DNA of 64,000 nucleotides, taken from assembly GCA_951217055.1 (NCBI GenBank), contig OX578276.1:64016144-64080143 (forward strand), in the 5' to 3' direction. The notes beneath the pieces are model-generated. The model was not told the origin of the DNA. It saw only the letters and a program-made list of their open reading frames with translations, and did no database searches. Positions 36,336 to 49,887 of the stretch are shown piece after piece. A program made the translations under genes and the position numbers. This DNA is from Gerris lacustris. Lineage: Eukaryota; Arthropoda; Insecta; Hemiptera; Gerridae. Every line of letters starts with the position of its first letter. Position 1 is the first letter of the stretch.

Positions 36336-37730
36336 CTATGTGTGTCTAATTATAGCTAGTTAATTTAAGTTGTTATGTATAATCTAATTTGAAGTTATCA
36401 ATAATTTTAATGATTTAGTTATTGGTAGACATATGTGGAAACGAAATTTCGAAATTTTCAAACTTTTGTGTCCCCGCGCCCGACCTAAATGTGATCCGAT
36501 TGGGCCCAAATGTTTTGTGTCATGTTTTCTATTCATTTGGCCTGTTTTTATCACATTGACTTAAGCTTTATGTTTTTTTTTTTAGTGTTTTAAAGATATA
36601 TAGCTTTAGTTTGACATTTTGGTAACATGTTCATCCTATAGTTATTTGATAAATTACATCTGATTAAGTGGATTTGCATAATTAAAAAGAATCATCATTA
36701 TTTTAATTAAAATTGGAATCAATAAGTATTAAGAGAAAAAGTCACATTTCCCAGAACAGTTTGTCGATGGTAGTTTTAATTAAGTTTATTTGCATATGTA
36801 ACTCATCGTTTTTCATTTTGTCCATTGGAAATCAAGGTATATTTGTATCGATGGTTGTTTGTATTGTTTCTGACCGAAGCAATCAGCCAACTTCCAATTT
36901 TCTAGCTCTTGTTTCTGTATGCTTTTTCATCTTGAATGCTTTGAAGTGAGTTGACTGACGTCGGATTGGCTTCGGATATTGAAATCTGAATTATTCCATT
37001 CTCTGTCAAAGTTGTTCATCTAGCCACTTCATTCCCTATTACAAATAACTAGGTTGCAATATTTTACACTCATTTTTTCAGCATGTCAAATGTTCTTTAA
37101 ATTCAATTATAGTTTGATCTCACGGATCTAAGCCTTGAAGTTAGTTTTTCTTTGTTTTTAATTTAATAATTGAATTTATAATTATTTTTTCTATGATTAA
37201 CAATTTTGTTCCCTAGTCTGATGTTAATAACTTTTTTGTAACACAAGTAACATTCAAAAGCTTTTGATATTTAGTTATACGATGTGAAAAGAAGGTTAAC
37301 CCCGATGTAAAAGTTGAAACATCGCATCACTTTGTCCTCAAGCTTGAAAATAAATTACCGGTTTGGACTGAGAGAACCCGCTGGAAACTTCACCTTTGAA
37401 CAAGCTTCTAAAACAGAAATAATTGAACATCACAAAATTTCCCCTTCAACTTTAGCCTCCAACCATTCTAGGAAAATTTATTTTAAATTGTTTAGTTTTT
37501 AAAAATATACAAAAAAAAACTTTTGACTAAACTAAAGTATATGGAAAAAAATCACATTTATTTTTTATCAACTATAAATATAATTTTTAATTCTTTATTT
37601 TTGCTTCCAATATCATTTCTCATCAAATTTGACTGAAATGTAATTAAACTGTATACTAAGAAAACCAAGACTAAGATTATATTTTACAAGAAGAAAAGAG
37701 AAGTTTCTGAAAAGAAATTAAGGACGCATA
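36336..37730. other. intergenic, nothing recognised
   Basis: Frames at 36713-36949 and 37314-37502 show no family features. A host exon cannot be excluded, but neither has convincing splice context. Confidence 0.35.
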
Positions 37731-37734
37731 TTGT

Positions 37735-37805
37735 CGTCCAAGCTTACCGGAGGTAATAGAAGTATTGTGATCAATTCGATGAATAAAATCCTTTCATTTA
37801 AAATT
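37735..37805 (-). repeat. composite repeat, hairpin-end remnant
   Basis: AAGCTTACCGGAGGTAATAG followed by GTATTGTGATC matches the hairpin end in degenerate form. Confidence 0.45.
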
Positions 37806-38864
37806 CACAGCAATCTTTCCTCTACCGTCTCATCATAGCCGAGGTAAACTAGCCAAGGCTAACTTTAGCTTTTTAGAACGTATATTTGAATTAAGACGAA
37901 ATCAAATTATTATTGAATTATAATTGTTTAATCTATTGTTGATGTTAGTATGTAATTAGTGGTTAAAGCTATGGTGTTAATTAGCTCAGAGGGTTGACAT
38001 TAATACGAAACCAGAAATGCCGATTTCTTATAAATCGGATTAATGGTTTTCAATTTATGGTAAGATCGGAGCAACATTTCTTTAAAAGTTGGACTTTCAT
38101 TTTTAACTTAACCTTCTGAATTTAAAATCGAAAAGTCTACTAAATAAGCATAAACTTATTCATATTTTTAAAAAATTCGGCACAAAATAAGATTAGCATT
38201 ATGGACATTTCTGGTGTTAAAATGTTTGAATGATAAATTTTACGTGCTTGATTTTATAACAAAAATGTTGTATTAAGGGTTTTTTATAACTATGGCACAG
38301 AAAAAGGAAAGGAGAGGATCTAGTTTGCAAGGATTAGAGTGCTTACAGAGCCCTTCCACTAAAAACACGATGAGGCTTTTGTAGGGCTTTTCTCTCTCTA
38401 TAAACAATATTCCAATCATCCTTAGGATCAAACTAAGATTACTAGACATTTTCGTAAGTCCTTTTAAAAAAATATTATTTTTCTTTTGATTTCTTTATAT
38501 TAACTTTTTTTTAATTAAAATAAACGTTTTTACTAAAAGCCTTATTCAAAAAAGCTATGTAAAATATAGTGCCATTTTAAATAATAAGTGTGGAAAAAAC
38601 GAAGATCTGATAAAATCATGAAATACGACTTTAGTTGCATTGCTTCAGCTCAGAGTTCATATTTAATTTTGCTTTTTAGGACCAGTTAAACAGAATTATT
38701 TAACTTGCTTAGAAAATAGTTTAAATAACAATCAGAACATGTTACAAAAGGCTGAATATAACTTAATTCATTGTTAATAAAGGTCATAAAGTTAAATTAG
38801 ATATTTTAGTTCTCTTAAAAGAATAAAGTTTTCAATTTTACCCTTTTTTCTATTCAAAGATTTT
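37806..38864. other. intergenic, nothing recognised
   Basis: A/T-rich with no coding or repeat signal. Confidence 0.4.
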
Positions 38865-38924
38865 TGGAACGAAGTTCCTTATGGCACGTTCTGGAGCCCG
38901 GGAGTGAATCCGAAAAAAACGACC

Positions 38925-38980
38925 AAAATCACCGTCACAAAATCACCGTCACAGAATCACCGTCACAAAATCACCGTCAC
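38925..38980. repeat. four copies of a 14-bp unit
   Basis: AAAATCACCGTCAC repeated four times with one substitution (AGAATC in unit 3). It sits between a GGAACGAAGTTCC palindrome and a composite-repeat fragment. Confidence 0.9.
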
Positions 38981-38989
38981 GCTAAAAGC

Positions 38990-39180
38990 GTCACGAAATC
39001 TACGGATGACGATAACTTGTGTAAAAGTTGACCGACTTAGTTGAAATTTGGTACACATGTTCATTTTACCAATGCCCAGGACAGGTTCGTTGAACAACGT
39101 AATCCGCCCAAGCGTTCACGCGCAACGCTCGCGTAAACGTAAGCTTCAAATTTAAAATTCGAATTTTAGGACGGAAAAAA
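38990..39180 (-). repeat. composite repeat, module-1 body fragment
   Basis: Reverse orientation: GATGACGATAACTTGTGTAA, TGTTCATTTTACCAATGCCC and the CGCAACGCTCGCGTAAACGT inverted-pair block are shared with 11640-11830 and 17520-17690. Hairpin tail and head are missing. Confidence 0.7.
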
Positions 39181-39550
39181 AATTCTAACTTTATCTATTT
39201 AATGAGACAAACAACTTTTATAAATAATTTTTTTTTAGTAAAACTAACACCAACTCTGCTATAAAGTGATAAAGATCGCTAAATTTATTAAAGCGGACCT
39301 AAACGTTTTAAATAAAGAAAACAACGTTGTTTCCGATATCTTACGTTCTAACGTAACGATTTTAATAAAACTTCATACACATCGTCTAAAGTACAATTGA
39401 AACCGGCATGTAAAATTTCAACCTGATACAAGCAGCAGTTTTTATACAGTTACGTGATATATTTTACAATTTTTAAAAGTTGATGTTTTAAGTGTGGGGT
39501 TTGTAGTTAGTCTAGGTGGAATATTAAGAATGTAGAGTGATTCCCTCTTT
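39181..39550. other. flank upstream of the LINE, nothing recognised
   Basis: A/T-rich spacer between the composite repeat and the LINE. Confidence 0.4.
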
Positions 39551-39558
39551 ACTATACT

Positions 39559-42500
39559 TGGTTTGGTGTCCTTTCGTGCGCAATCCCAACTCTTTCATCT
39601 TTCCATCTCTCTCTCTGTGATGGTAACTACTGCACATCCTAAATCACTCACATATAATAATAATTATAATTTTTTATAAATAACTATATTGACGACCCTC
39701 CATGCGAGGTAATATGTTCTATTAATAATAATTTTGATATCAATAACTTAACTGATAACAACGTGTTTTATAAGTATGTAAATAACCATGTTAATAGTAT
39801 TGTAAATACCGATAGTTATGCCTCAAATGGTAGTATTAATAATAAAAATAATAACTTACTCGTTTCGATGGACAATGTAAACAAATTAAGGTTAAATAAT
39901 GTAAATAATAATGGTAGCGTCCTCCCTTGTTCCCATGGTGTGACTACACCAAATCACAAAAATACTTATTTGCCTTATCAGACCTCCAACACTAACTCTA
40001 CTCTTCACAAACCTACCTTCAAATCCAAAGGGGACTCTTCTCTTGAAATAAGAATTTTCCATCAAAACATTCAAGGAATTTCAAACAAAATTGAGGAATT
40101 GGAATTATATCTATCCACTAGTAAAGTAGATATTTGCTGTCTTTCTGAGCATTGGATGACAGAGGGAAATCTTCAACTGGAAGGCTTTAATTTAATTTCT
40201 ACATTTACTAGGTCAAACCGTACTCGTGGAGGGGTGTGTGTTCTTGCAAACAATAAATTAACCTTTGAAGTCCAAGATCTTAATATATGCAGCAAGTTCA
40301 ATGTAGAATTGAATTTTGAAAGCAGTGGAATTTCTATAGAGATAGGCGGTCGCATTCTGTACATAGTAGTTGTATATCGGTCACCATCAGGTGACCTAAA
40401 AGATTTTATTAGTAATTTATCCAGTCTACTTGATGGTCTTGTACATAATAATAATCATCAACTTGTCCTCTGTGGTGATATAAATGTTAACTCTAGTTTA
40501 GATACCTATGAGAAGAGAGTCCTTTATGATTTGTTTGACTGCTATGAAATTGTAAATTTAATATTAGAACCCACTCGAGTCACAGCTACTAGTGAAACTG
40601 CTATAGACTATGTAGTTATAAGTAGAGACCTACTGGAGCTACCTCATGAAGTCGTTGTTGACCACAATGGTATGTCAGATCACTCCGGACAACTGTTCCG
40701 GTTTACCCTTCCTCGTGGTAACTCTCAACACAAACAAGAGTCGATATTCGTAAGACGTTTCACAAGGGGCAATTTAGACTATTTTAACTATTTATTAAGT
40801 AAAGTAGATTGGTCTCAAGTCTATTCCTGTTCAGGAGCTGACAATAAATTTAAAGCTTTCCATGATATTTTCTCCTCGAATTTTAATATTGCTTTTCCTA
40901 AAACCAAAATAAAGCCTTTCTCTAATAAATCGAAGCCTTGGATCACAAGAGATTTAATAGAATCTGGTGATATTGTCCGTGCAGCATATCATGATAAGTT
41001 AGGGGATGCAAGTCTAGATACAAATTATAAACGTTTAAAGCGCAAACATAAAAAGGAATTATTACTAGCAAAATCATCCTATATACGAACATTTTTGGAT
41101 GCATCTAATAACAAAATGAAAGACTGTTGGAAGTTAATTAAGTTTGGACTAAATTCACAAGTTCTTAATAAAGAGAATTTATCCCTTACTTCTTCGACTA
41201 AATCTATAATAAGAGACCCTCAGAGAGTTGCAGACTGTTTTGCGACACATTTCTCTGAAATCCCTAATGAACTTGCCAAAACAGTTAATAGTAATGTAAT
41301 TACTATCCCTAGTAATACCACTCAACGCTCTTTAATGGAATCTTTCTACTTTCATGACCTCACTTCTTTTGAACTTACCAAGACAATATCAATGTTTAAA
41401 AATAAAAAGTCATGTGGCTTCGACGAAGTCCCGATTTTAGTACTTAAAAGTTGTTATCAAGTTATGTTAGAAGTTCTCCTGCATGTCATTCAGAATTGTA
41501 TTTCATCCGGTTTTTTCCCGTCCATCTTAAAACACTCGATTGTTATACCTGTTTTTAAAAGTGGTGATAAGCAGTCACCCAATAATTACCGTCCGATTTC
41601 TCTTTTGAGTTGCTTTTCTAAAATTTTCGAAAGAATTATTCACCAAAGACTGATAAAGTTTTTTATAAAGCACAATATATTTGCAAAGGAGCAACACGGC
41701 TTTTTACCAAACCGTTCCACAGCTTCAGCTACCGTTGCTTCCGTCGAAGAAATCTCAAAGTCTATAGACCAACGCTTGCATGTAGCCGGCCTTTTCTTCG
41801 ATTTATCAAAAGCTTTTGACCTGGTATCCCACTCTATTTTACTGGTTAAACTCTCTAGGTCAGGTGTAAGAGGCCATTTACTTGATCTTATCAATTCCTT
41901 TTTAGTAAACAGATCGTTCAGTGTACTTGTAAATAGTGCTCACTCAACGCTTCAACATAGTAATATAGGCGTACCTCAGGGAAGCATTTTAGGCCCGTTA
42001 TTATTCCTAATATTTATTAATGACTTACCTGAATTTTTAAAAAAGGTGTGTCCAACTTGCCGTGTAGTACTATATGCTGACGATACTTCAGTTCTAGTAG
42101 TAGCGAGAACTGCCGATGAACTTGAGCTGTATCTTAATAATCTGTCCAAGGCTTTCTATGAATGGTGCTCAACCAATCAGCTAGTTATAAATGTATCTAA
42201 AAGTGTTTTTGTTATTTTTAGTAAAATTAAAATGTATAAGTGCCCAAACGTCATGATTTGTTCTACTAGTCTAGTTAAACAGGAAGCGTTTAAATTCCTT
42301 GGAGTATTGATTGATGACAAATTTAATTTCAGGGAACACGCTAATTCCGTATTAAGAAAATTAAAATGCGCTTTCTTCATAATTAGAAATTTAAGGAGGT
42401 ATAATTGCACAGAGACTTTAATAACTGCATATTACGGTTTAGTTTACCCCTTCTTGTCATACAACATTTTGGTATGGGGCAATAAACCTGAATCGAAAAG

Positions 42501-43062
42501 AATTTTCACAATGCAAAAGAGGATAATTAGGACCATTTTTCATCTAAACAATAGGACCTCCTGCAAAGAATATTTTAAGCAATATAATATCTTAACTTTT
42601 CCCAGTATATTCATCGCGGAATCTTGCATATTTGTTAAAAAGAACCTTTCCAACTTTTCAAAATTTTCGGACATCCACCACTTTAATTCGAGGAATAAAG
42701 AAAACTTAGTTTTACCTTTCTGCAGAACCAATTTGCACAAATTCTCACCACATAACATGAGCCTGCAATGCTTTAATACAGTACCTTCTGAAATAAAAAA
42801 ACTACCTTTTAATCAATTTAAAAGGCATTTAAAAAAATTGTTATTTTTAAAATGTTGTTATCGTGTGTCAGAGTTTTTGTAGTGTATTTTTATTTTTTTT
42901 TTTTAAATTTCTGTTAATTTATTTAGTTTACTCCCAGTTATTTATTATGTGATTTATTGTATATTGTGAATTGCCTAAATTGTTATGAGTAATGACGTAT
43001 TATATCTGATTTTAAATTGGTTATTTAATAAAGACTATTCTATTCTATTCTATTCTATTCTC
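39559..43062 (+). mobile_element. CR1-group LINE, apparently full length
   Basis: Contains one uninterrupted endonuclease-reverse transcriptase ORF, a 3' end with AATAAA (about 43026-43031) and a tail of TATTC repeats (43035-43061). Eight bases ACTATACT occur at 39551-39558 and again at 43063-43070, exactly after the tail, and are read as a target duplication. This gives a 3.5-kb insertion. The intact frame and identical flanks suggest recent movement. There is no separate ORF1, which may be lost or carried by other copies. Confidence 0.75.
39868..42882 (+). CDS. LINE ORF2: apurinic-type endonuclease and reverse transcriptase
   Basis: It nicks target DNA and copies its RNA at the nick. The frame is open from 39670, but 39868 is the first in-frame ATG, giving about 1,004 residues. 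The endonuclease begins at FHQNIQG (about 40057) and carries LSEHW, VVVYRSPSGD, CGDINVN, the DYVV block and SDHSG, the expected catalytic series. Reverse transcriptase has SPNNYRPISLLSCFSKIFER, EQHGFLPNRST, FFDLSKAFDLV, GVPQGSILGPLLF and the catalytic YADD at 42073-42084, then a thumb/C-terminal region ending YRVSEFL. Motif style and the short-repeat 3' tail point to the CR1/L2-related group; the exact clade is not certain. No stop or frame break is visible. Confidence 0.93.
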   Translation: MDNVNKLRLNNVNNNGSVLPCSHGVTTPNHKNTYLPYQTSNTNSTLHKPTFKSKGDSSLEIRIFHQNIQGISNKIEELELYLSTSKVDICCLSEHWMTEGNLQLEGFNLISTFTRSNRTRGGVCVLANNKLTFEVQDLNICSKFNVELNFESSGISIEIGGRILYIVVVYRSPSGDLKDFISNLSSLLDGLVHNNNHQLVLCGDINVNSSLDTYEKRVLYDLFDCYEIVNLILEPTRVTATSETAIDYVVISRDLLELPHEVVVDHNGMSDHSGQLFRFTLPRGNSQHKQESIFVRRFTRGNLDYFNYLLSKVDWSQVYSCSGADNKFKAFHDIFSSNFNIAFPKTKIKPFSNKSKPWITRDLIESGDIVRAAYHDKLGDASLDTNYKRLKRKHKKELLLAKSSYIRTFLDASNNKMKDCWKLIKFGLNSQVLNKENLSLTSSTKSIIRDPQRVADCFATHFSEIPNELAKTVNSNVITIPSNTTQRSLMESFYFHDLTSFELTKTISMFKNKKSCGFDEVPILVLKSCYQVMLEVLLHVIQNCISSGFFPSILKHSIVIPVFKSGDKQSPNNYRPISLLSCFSKIFERIIHQRLIKFFIKHNIFAKEQHGFLPNRSTASATVASVEEISKSIDQRLHVAGLFFDLSKAFDLVSHSILLVKLSRSGVRGHLLDLINSFLVNRSFSVLVNSAHSTLQHSNIGVPQGSILGPLLFLIFINDLPEFLKKVCPTCRVVLYADDTSVLVVARTADELELYLNNLSKAFYEWCSTNQLVINVSKSVFVIFSKIKMYKCPNVMICSTSLVKQEAFKFLGVLIDDKFNFREHANSVLRKLKCAFFIIRNLRRYNCTETLITAYYGLVYPFLSYNILVWGNKPESKRIFTMQKRIIRTIFHLNNRTSCKEYFKQYNILTFPSIFIAESCIFVKKNLSNFSKFSDIHHFNSRNKENLVLPFCRTNLHKFSPHNMSLQCFNTVPSEIKKLPFNQFKRHLKKLLFLKCCYRVSEFL

Positions 43063-43069
43063 ACTATAC

Positions 43070-43780
43070 TCTCTCTCTCTCTCTCTTACTCCTTCTTCCT
43101 GTCAAACTCGCTATTTATCCACAAAAGAACGCTTTTTTTCAATTATTGTTTCTATCATTGAGAAAAGTATTCGTATATTATTTAAAATGGAAAGTGCACC
43201 AAGAGAATCGTCAGAAATTGGCAGGGTCGACAGTGTTAAATTATTAACCAGTAAAACTGTAAATATATGAGTATATATTGATGTAATAAAATAATATTGC
43301 TCATAAGCGGATCAATGAATTTTTGTAATAAGTTTTATGTAATAAATTTACAAATAATAATTTTCTAATTGAGTCAAATATATTTATTGGAACGAGTAGT
43401 TAGCAACGTATACGTACTTAGCAATGTTATTTTATATTAAATGAAAAATGTAAGGAACTTCGTTCCTACCGGGTGTCCCGCGACACCACACGTGTTTTAT
43501 TTTTTTCCTAAAGGTGACTCGAAAATCTCGGGAAAAACTACCTTATTCAATAATTTGTATGGTTTGTTAGGTTCCTTAAGATAAACCGAGGACCCTAATA
43601 ATGTCCAGCGTTTGTGTGTCATTAGCGTACGTAGATCTGCGATAATCCTTATATATATTTTTATTTTTTATTTTTGTTTTTGAAAGGGTTTTCCAAAATA
43701 AAAATCGGGCACTAACCCAGACTCAAGTTTCTTTTTTTTTATCGAACAGTGTTGATTATGTAATTGTAATAAAAAATCTA
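43070..43780. other. intergenic, with (CT)n and a small ORF
   Basis: A CT run at 43069-43084. An ATG at 43189 opens a 25-30 codon frame (MESAPRESSEIGRVD) that then stops; it could be a transposon or exon start but nothing supports it. A GGAACTTCGTTCC palindrome at about 43453-43465 echoes the one at about 38867. Confidence 0.35.
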
Positions 43781-43785
43781 TAATA

Positions 43786-44188
43786 CAGTAGAACCTCTGT
43801 TAATCCAAATAAAAGGGGCTGGAGTGATTTAGGAAACCAATATTTCGGTTAATCAATAATGGGTCATTTTTAAAGCTAAAGGTGTCATGAGACATATTAA
43901 ATACATGTTTTATTTAGGAACATATGTATACACATACATATAGTATGTATATACACTTATGTACACACATTTTAACAACTACTTTTTACAGTAGGACTAC
44001 TGTATTTTGAAAAAATCTTTTATCTTTCTCTCTACTTGTATAACTCAACTCTGTCTGAAAAAAGTATTGTTATATATTTACACAAATATACTTTATCTCA
44101 TCCTTCATTTATTATTATTTTTCTTTTTTTTTACCAGTTTGCGATCGTTCCGGTTAAACGGTATTTCAGTTGAAAAGTGGTTCTACTG
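43786..44188. mobile_element. pogo/Tigger-type MITE, 403 bp
   Basis: Starts CAGTAGAACCTCTGTTAATC and ends GGTTCTACTG, with TA on both sides as the target duplication. CAGTAGAACCTC...GTTAATCC is characteristic of pogo/Tigger elements. The second half keeps GGTTAAACGGTATTTCAG. The short frame inside is not a transposase. Confidence 0.82.

Positions 44189-46209
<2,021 letters not shown>

Positions 46210-46298
<89 letters not shown>
46210..46298. repeat. (TA)n tract, about 89 bp
   Basis: Pure TA. Confidence 0.95.
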
Positions 46299-46301
<3 letters not shown>

Positions 46302-46584
46302 GATAATGAGTGCGGTAATTTTGTAGCAATTAAAATACATGGTTTGAATCAAGATAATGAATGTTTATTATTTATATAAGTGATGGTAGAATGATACTGA
46401 GACGCAGAGACAGGGAACTCTTGATAATGACGATAACAGAATCTAAAGGCCCCCGTATACGGTCAAAATGTTTGTGCAAACATTTTTATGGTGTATAGGG
46501 CTGTTTGACTGTTTACGCAACAATTTGAAGCAAATTGGTCAGCGATTGATAAGCGTTATGACGTCTACGGCAGAGTTTGAAGAC

Positions 46585-46827
46585 TCCGATGCGGGTATAG
46601 AGTGTATAGATAGTCATGTCCTGTTTTCATTTGAAAATACGCTGCTGCTTCTATTTTAGGCAGATGTGGTGGCACTATTTCTTCCTCGCAGTAGGAGGGC
46701 AAGCAGTATGTTACATTGTTAGTCGAGGAAGGATGAGTGCCACCACATTAGCCTAAAATAGAAGCAGAAGGTTATTTTCAAATGGAAACTGGACATGACT
46801 ATCTATACACTCTATTTCTGCATCGGA
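46585..46827. repeat. large hairpin: about 103-bp arms, about 34-bp loop
   Basis: 46585-46688 is the inverted copy of 46723-46827 with few mismatches (GGTGGCACTATTTCTTCCTC against GAGGAAGGATGAGTGCCACC; GTATAGATAGTCATGTCC against its complement). The loop is AGTAGGAGGGCAAGCAGTAT plus about 14 bases. About 130 bp upstream is AAGGCCCCCGTATACGGTC, possibly one end of a larger foldback MITE; I do not see the opposite end. Confidence 0.85.
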
Positions 46828-47085
46828 ATTCTAGAATCTGAAATCTGTCCACTATGTCGACAAGAGGGCAGGACATCTCTGCTCTTTAATACATGCCAAG
46901 CACTTGAAGATTTGCGAGAAACGACTAATAATTAATAAGTGATATTTATTGGGCTGCTAGACGTCACATTGGTGAAGTGAACTTAGATTACCAAGTCATA
47001 GGATAAAAAAAAAGTATATACCTTAAATACTGCTCATCAAATTGTGATGCAGTGGTAGGTCAGAAGTAACCTACAAATGATCTCA
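46828..47085. other. spacer, nothing recognised
   Basis: No repeat or coding signal seen. Confidence 0.35.
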
Positions 47086-47089
47086 ATTC

Positions 47090-47250
47090 ATTTTAACAGT
47101 CTGGACACATTTAATATTGATTAGAAGGAAGTGTGACCCCACTTAGAAATGAAAGAAGCCCTAACAACTACACTTTCAATTCCCATGTAAACATTCCTCC
47201 GATAATAAGAGTAAACTATGTTCCACACTAATTGGCAGACTTATTTATTT
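47090..47250 (-). repeat. composite repeat, head and middle fragment
   Basis: Minus strand: AAGTCTGCCAATTAGTGTGG at its start, then AAGTGGGGTCACACTTCC and a TGTCCAGACTGTTAAAATG middle. Faces the next copy across a 100-bp gap. Confidence 0.65.
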
Positions 47251-47344
47251 ATTTTTTATTAGTGAATAGTATTTTTTTAAACAATCTGCTATATTAATGT
47301 AGCTTAAACTTCTATTCACTTTCGAAGGATAGAATAATTAAATA

Positions 47345-47995
47345 AATAAAAATAGACTGTCAATTGGTGTGGCACATAGCTTCCTCGCATCCTATCTACG
47401 TACTTTATTGATTTTATGCTTTTACAAGCCATTATTGTCTTATTGGTTTAATTGTTTCCTCCATTTTTTTTAATCTGTCAAAATGGTTTTGATTTTTTAC
47501 ACGAACTAGTAATTTAACGATTGTTTTGATTTTTTACACGAACTAGTAATTTAACAATTGTTTTGATTTTTTACAGGAACTAGTAATTTAACGAAGTATC
47601 AATTTAGCAAAAGCTGAAGAGCGTTGACGGTTCAAATTAATCTGGAGCTATCTGCGGGTTACTTTCGATAAAATATAAAAGTTTCATTCAAACCAGATAA
47701 GTACTTTTAAAGCTATTGGAGTGAATAAATGTATGTTTGTGCGCATGTGGAAGAGAAACAAATTGGCGCAGAAGGTTGAAACTTATATGAGACCAACAAT
47801 AGGCTAATTGACCTATCACCCAAATTTCATTAAAATTGAACGTGTAGTTTTTATATGTTGGTTTGCAAAAATTGAACGACGGACCGACAGACAGACACGG
47901 AACCAAAAATGTTCCCTGATGTCTGAAACGGATTTCTGTCTTGGAATTTGTTTATCACATGGCTTCCGTTACCTTCGGTAAGCTCGGAAGCAAAA
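47345..47995 (+). repeat. composite repeat, full-length module-2 copy
   Basis: The head (ATAGACTGTCAATTGGTGTG, GCTTCCTCGCATCCTATCTA, GTACTTTATTG) matches 11425-11480 closely; the body from 47640 carries ATGTATGTTTGTGCGCATGT, ACCGACAGACAGACACGG and ATGTTCCCTGATGTCTGAAA; the terminal hairpin (GCTTCCG, TTACC-TTC-GGTAA, CGGAAGC) is at 47962-47991. The middle contains a 3 x 37-bp tandem array. The 90-residue antisense frame is a by-product of the body. Confidence 0.8.
47486..47594. repeat. three copies of a 37-bp unit
   Basis: GTTTTGATTTTTTACACGAA followed by CTAGTAATTTAACG; units start at 47486, 47523 and 47560. A local expansion inside the composite repeat. Confidence 0.92.
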
Positions 47996-48347
47996 TATAT
48001 ACAATTCTTGATATTGTTTGTTTCAATACAGAAATGGTTTTTCTGATCTTCATTTATTTATTTTTTGGGATAGAGAATAAAAATATCAGAAAAAATAATA
48101 AATAAAGTAAAACCAAGGAATAATTCAAGGAAAAAGGCAAAAGAGTTCAGTTGCTTTCGGAAATCGAAAACAACTTGTTTGCTAGATTGAATATTTTATA
48201 AATAGGAAAAAGTGATGTGAAGGATTTCGGAGAACCTAAATCCTTTTAAGAGTTTGAAAACAAATCGCTCGGAAGAGCATGCTCTCACGATACAACATTA
48301 AACATGTATTCAAAGACTCTGTCTTCTTCCATTTGCACAACTTTTCA

Positions 48348-49275
<928 letters not shown>

Positions 49276-49279
49276 TATG

Positions 49280-49880
49280 TAATAAATAAATAAATAAATA
49301 AACACCATTTATTAAATGCTAATTAATAACAACATAACATTTTTACATGATAAAAATCGTCGGCACTTAATTCAGCCAGAGCTGTGGTAGCCTTTAAGGC
49401 TATGGGTTCGGCAAGCATAATTTGTTTTTAATTAATTATTCTAGTGAACAATATTCGGCATGCTCTTCTACATTTTTTAAACATAATTAAATAAATATCA
49501 AATTAACATGAACAAATTAAACAAAATATATATAAATAATGATCACAACTTTAAATCACGCAATCTTAACTGTCTCTAAAACTCCCATAATAATGCCCCA
49601 AAACAAACAAGATAAATATATTAATTCAGTTTTAATACAATTGGTAATTAATTAATAATTAATAATTCCTAATTATAAATAAATATCAATTAATAAATAA
49701 CAATCTAAATAAATATCAATCTTAATATATAACAATCTAAATAAATAACAATCTACATAAGTAACACTAAATACATAACAATCTACATAAGTAACACTAA
49801 ATACATAACAACCTGCAATAAATAACAATCGGAATAAATCAATCTACATAAATAAATCAACAATACATATTTTAAATCAA
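49280..49880 (-). repeat. probable RTE 3' region with A/T-rich short repeats
   Basis: Downstream (minus strand) of the RTE reverse-transcriptase end. It contains a TAAA run (49280-49301) and repeats of about 31 bp built on ACAATCTACATAAGTAACAC (49740-49815). RTE elements end in short tandem repeats, so this may be the 3' UTR and tail, but no boundary or target duplication is visible. Confidence 0.45.
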
Positions 49881-49887
49881 TTATCTT

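Noticed and set aside
36713..36949. 78-codon frame with a possible membrane-like segment
   Set aside because: Hydrophobicity follows from A/T-rich codons; no supporting evidence for a gene.
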